Of a stretch of 64,000 nt of DNA, positions 63,593 through 64,000 are shown one piece after another. Location of the stretch: NCBI RefSeq assembly GCF_004369205.1, contig NZ_QFGA01000002.1, positions 62,001 through 126,000 on the forward strand. The letters run 5' to 3'. Each line of letters opens with the position of its first letter. Positions within the stretch are counted from its first letter, which is position 1. Both the position numbers and the translations under genes were made by a program. The DNA comes from Pelotomaculum schinkii (GTDB lineage Bacteria > Bacillota > Desulfotomaculia > Desulfotomaculales > Pelotomaculaceae). Below the pieces are notes generated by a model. The model saw nothing but the letters and a program-made list of their open reading frames with translations. It did no database searches and was not told the DNA's origin.

Positions 63593-64000
63593 CTATTCAC
63601 CAACTATTCTGATGTGGTCAATTGTATAATCATTTAAAGAATTTTCATCAATTTCTACTCCTAAACCAGAGCCTTTAGGTACTTGAATCATGCCATTTTC
63701 AACTATAATTTCAGGTTCAATGATATCTTTTTGAAAGTAACGCCGGGACGGTGCTAAATCTCCGGGAATATAAGTATCTTTTAAGCTTGCCAAATGAACG
63801 TGTAATATTTTAGAAATACCGCTCTCAACCATACTCCCTATCCAATAGAGAATATTATTCTCCCTGCAAATTTCAATCATTTGCTTTGCATAATACATTC
63901 CACCGATACGGCCTATTTTTAAATTCACGACTTTGCAGGCTTTTAACTGAATGGCTTTCTTTAAATCATCCACTGTTTGAATGCTTTCATCCAGGCATAT
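63593..64000 (-). CDS. menC: o-Succinylbenzoate synthase (MenC/NSAR type), C-terminal part
   Basis: The last 135 codons of an enolase-superfamily enzyme; the N-terminus lies beyond the window. ICLDESIQTVDDL starts the visible part with the third metal ligand region (DES), then KVVNLKIGRIGGM holds the C-terminal catalytic Lys, and GSMVESGISK the family Glu loop. It should dehydrate SHCHC to o-succinylbenzoate; relatives racemise N-succinyl amino acids. It ends one base from the thioesterase start, so the two are an operon. Confidence 0.85.
   Translation of the reverse strand: MCLDESIQTVDDLKKAIQLKACKVVNLKIGRIGGMYYAKQMIEICRENNILYWIGSMVESGISKILHVHLASLKDTYIPGDLAPSRRYFQKDIIEPEIIVENGMIQVPKGSGLGVEIDENSLNDYTIDHIRIVGE

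Noticed and set aside
1-64000. CRISPR arrays, tRNA or rRNA genes, transposases, prophage genes
   Set aside because: None recognised on either strand.

Overview
The window reads as chromosome of an anaerobic, endospore-forming, Gram-positive bacterium of the Clostridia, most like the Peptococcaceae (Pelotomaculum/Desulfotomaculum group). The support is the sporulation and germination genes (spoIVA, spoIIP, a gerA-type operon), an IspH fused to ribosomal-protein-S1 domains, the YIEGIA and DUF3189 gene string and a two-domain AdhE. The genus is an inference from gene order and protein style, not from a search. Layout: 1-11.8 kb holds a histone-deacetylase-like tail, signal peptidase I, a nitroreductase, a hydrolase, a cadmium-type cadC-cadA pair, and on the minus strand a corrinoid-uptake operon (btuC-btuD-btuF-cbiL plus an ABC-2 exporter) led by a clear cobalamin riboswitch at about 12.05-12.23 kb. 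12.4-21 kb carries adhE, a DUF1847 protein, a small decay zone (truncated nucleotidyltransferase, intact toxin-antitoxin pair, truncated response regulator, frameshifted XRE regulator), a beta-propeller protein and apgM. 21-36.5 kb is an AT-richer surface-glycan locus. It encodes CDP-glucose synthesis (RfbF), a 4,6-dehydratase (RfbG-like), the iron-sulfur/PMP 3-dehydratase RfbH with an extra N-terminal domain, a YerE-like thiamine-diphosphate enzyme, a reductase/epimerase, three glycosyltransferase-like proteins, an acetyltransferase, a UDP-galactopyranose-mutase-like flavoprotein and three unusual surface-type proteins. Together these suggest a CDP-linked branched 3,6-dideoxy sugar (yersiniose type) put on proteins, possibly on the spore surface. 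36.7-40.3 kb is the threonine operon hom-thrB-lysC. 40.7-43.2 kb is a four-gene membrane-protein operon. 43.2-58.1 kb is a long minus-strand run joining sporulation (spoIVA, spoIIP, YIEGIA and its partner) to core functions (gpsA, plsY, der, ispH-rpsA, plsC, cmk). 58.3-62.8 kb is a four-gene germinant-receptor operon with a possible fifth 40-codon gene. The window ends in an AT-rich thioesterase and a partial menC. A non-coding repeat of about 350 bp occurs twice in inverted orientation (about 1.1-1.4 kb and 45.0-45.3 kb). Gene identities rest on protein motifs read by eye. No homology search or structure prediction was run.
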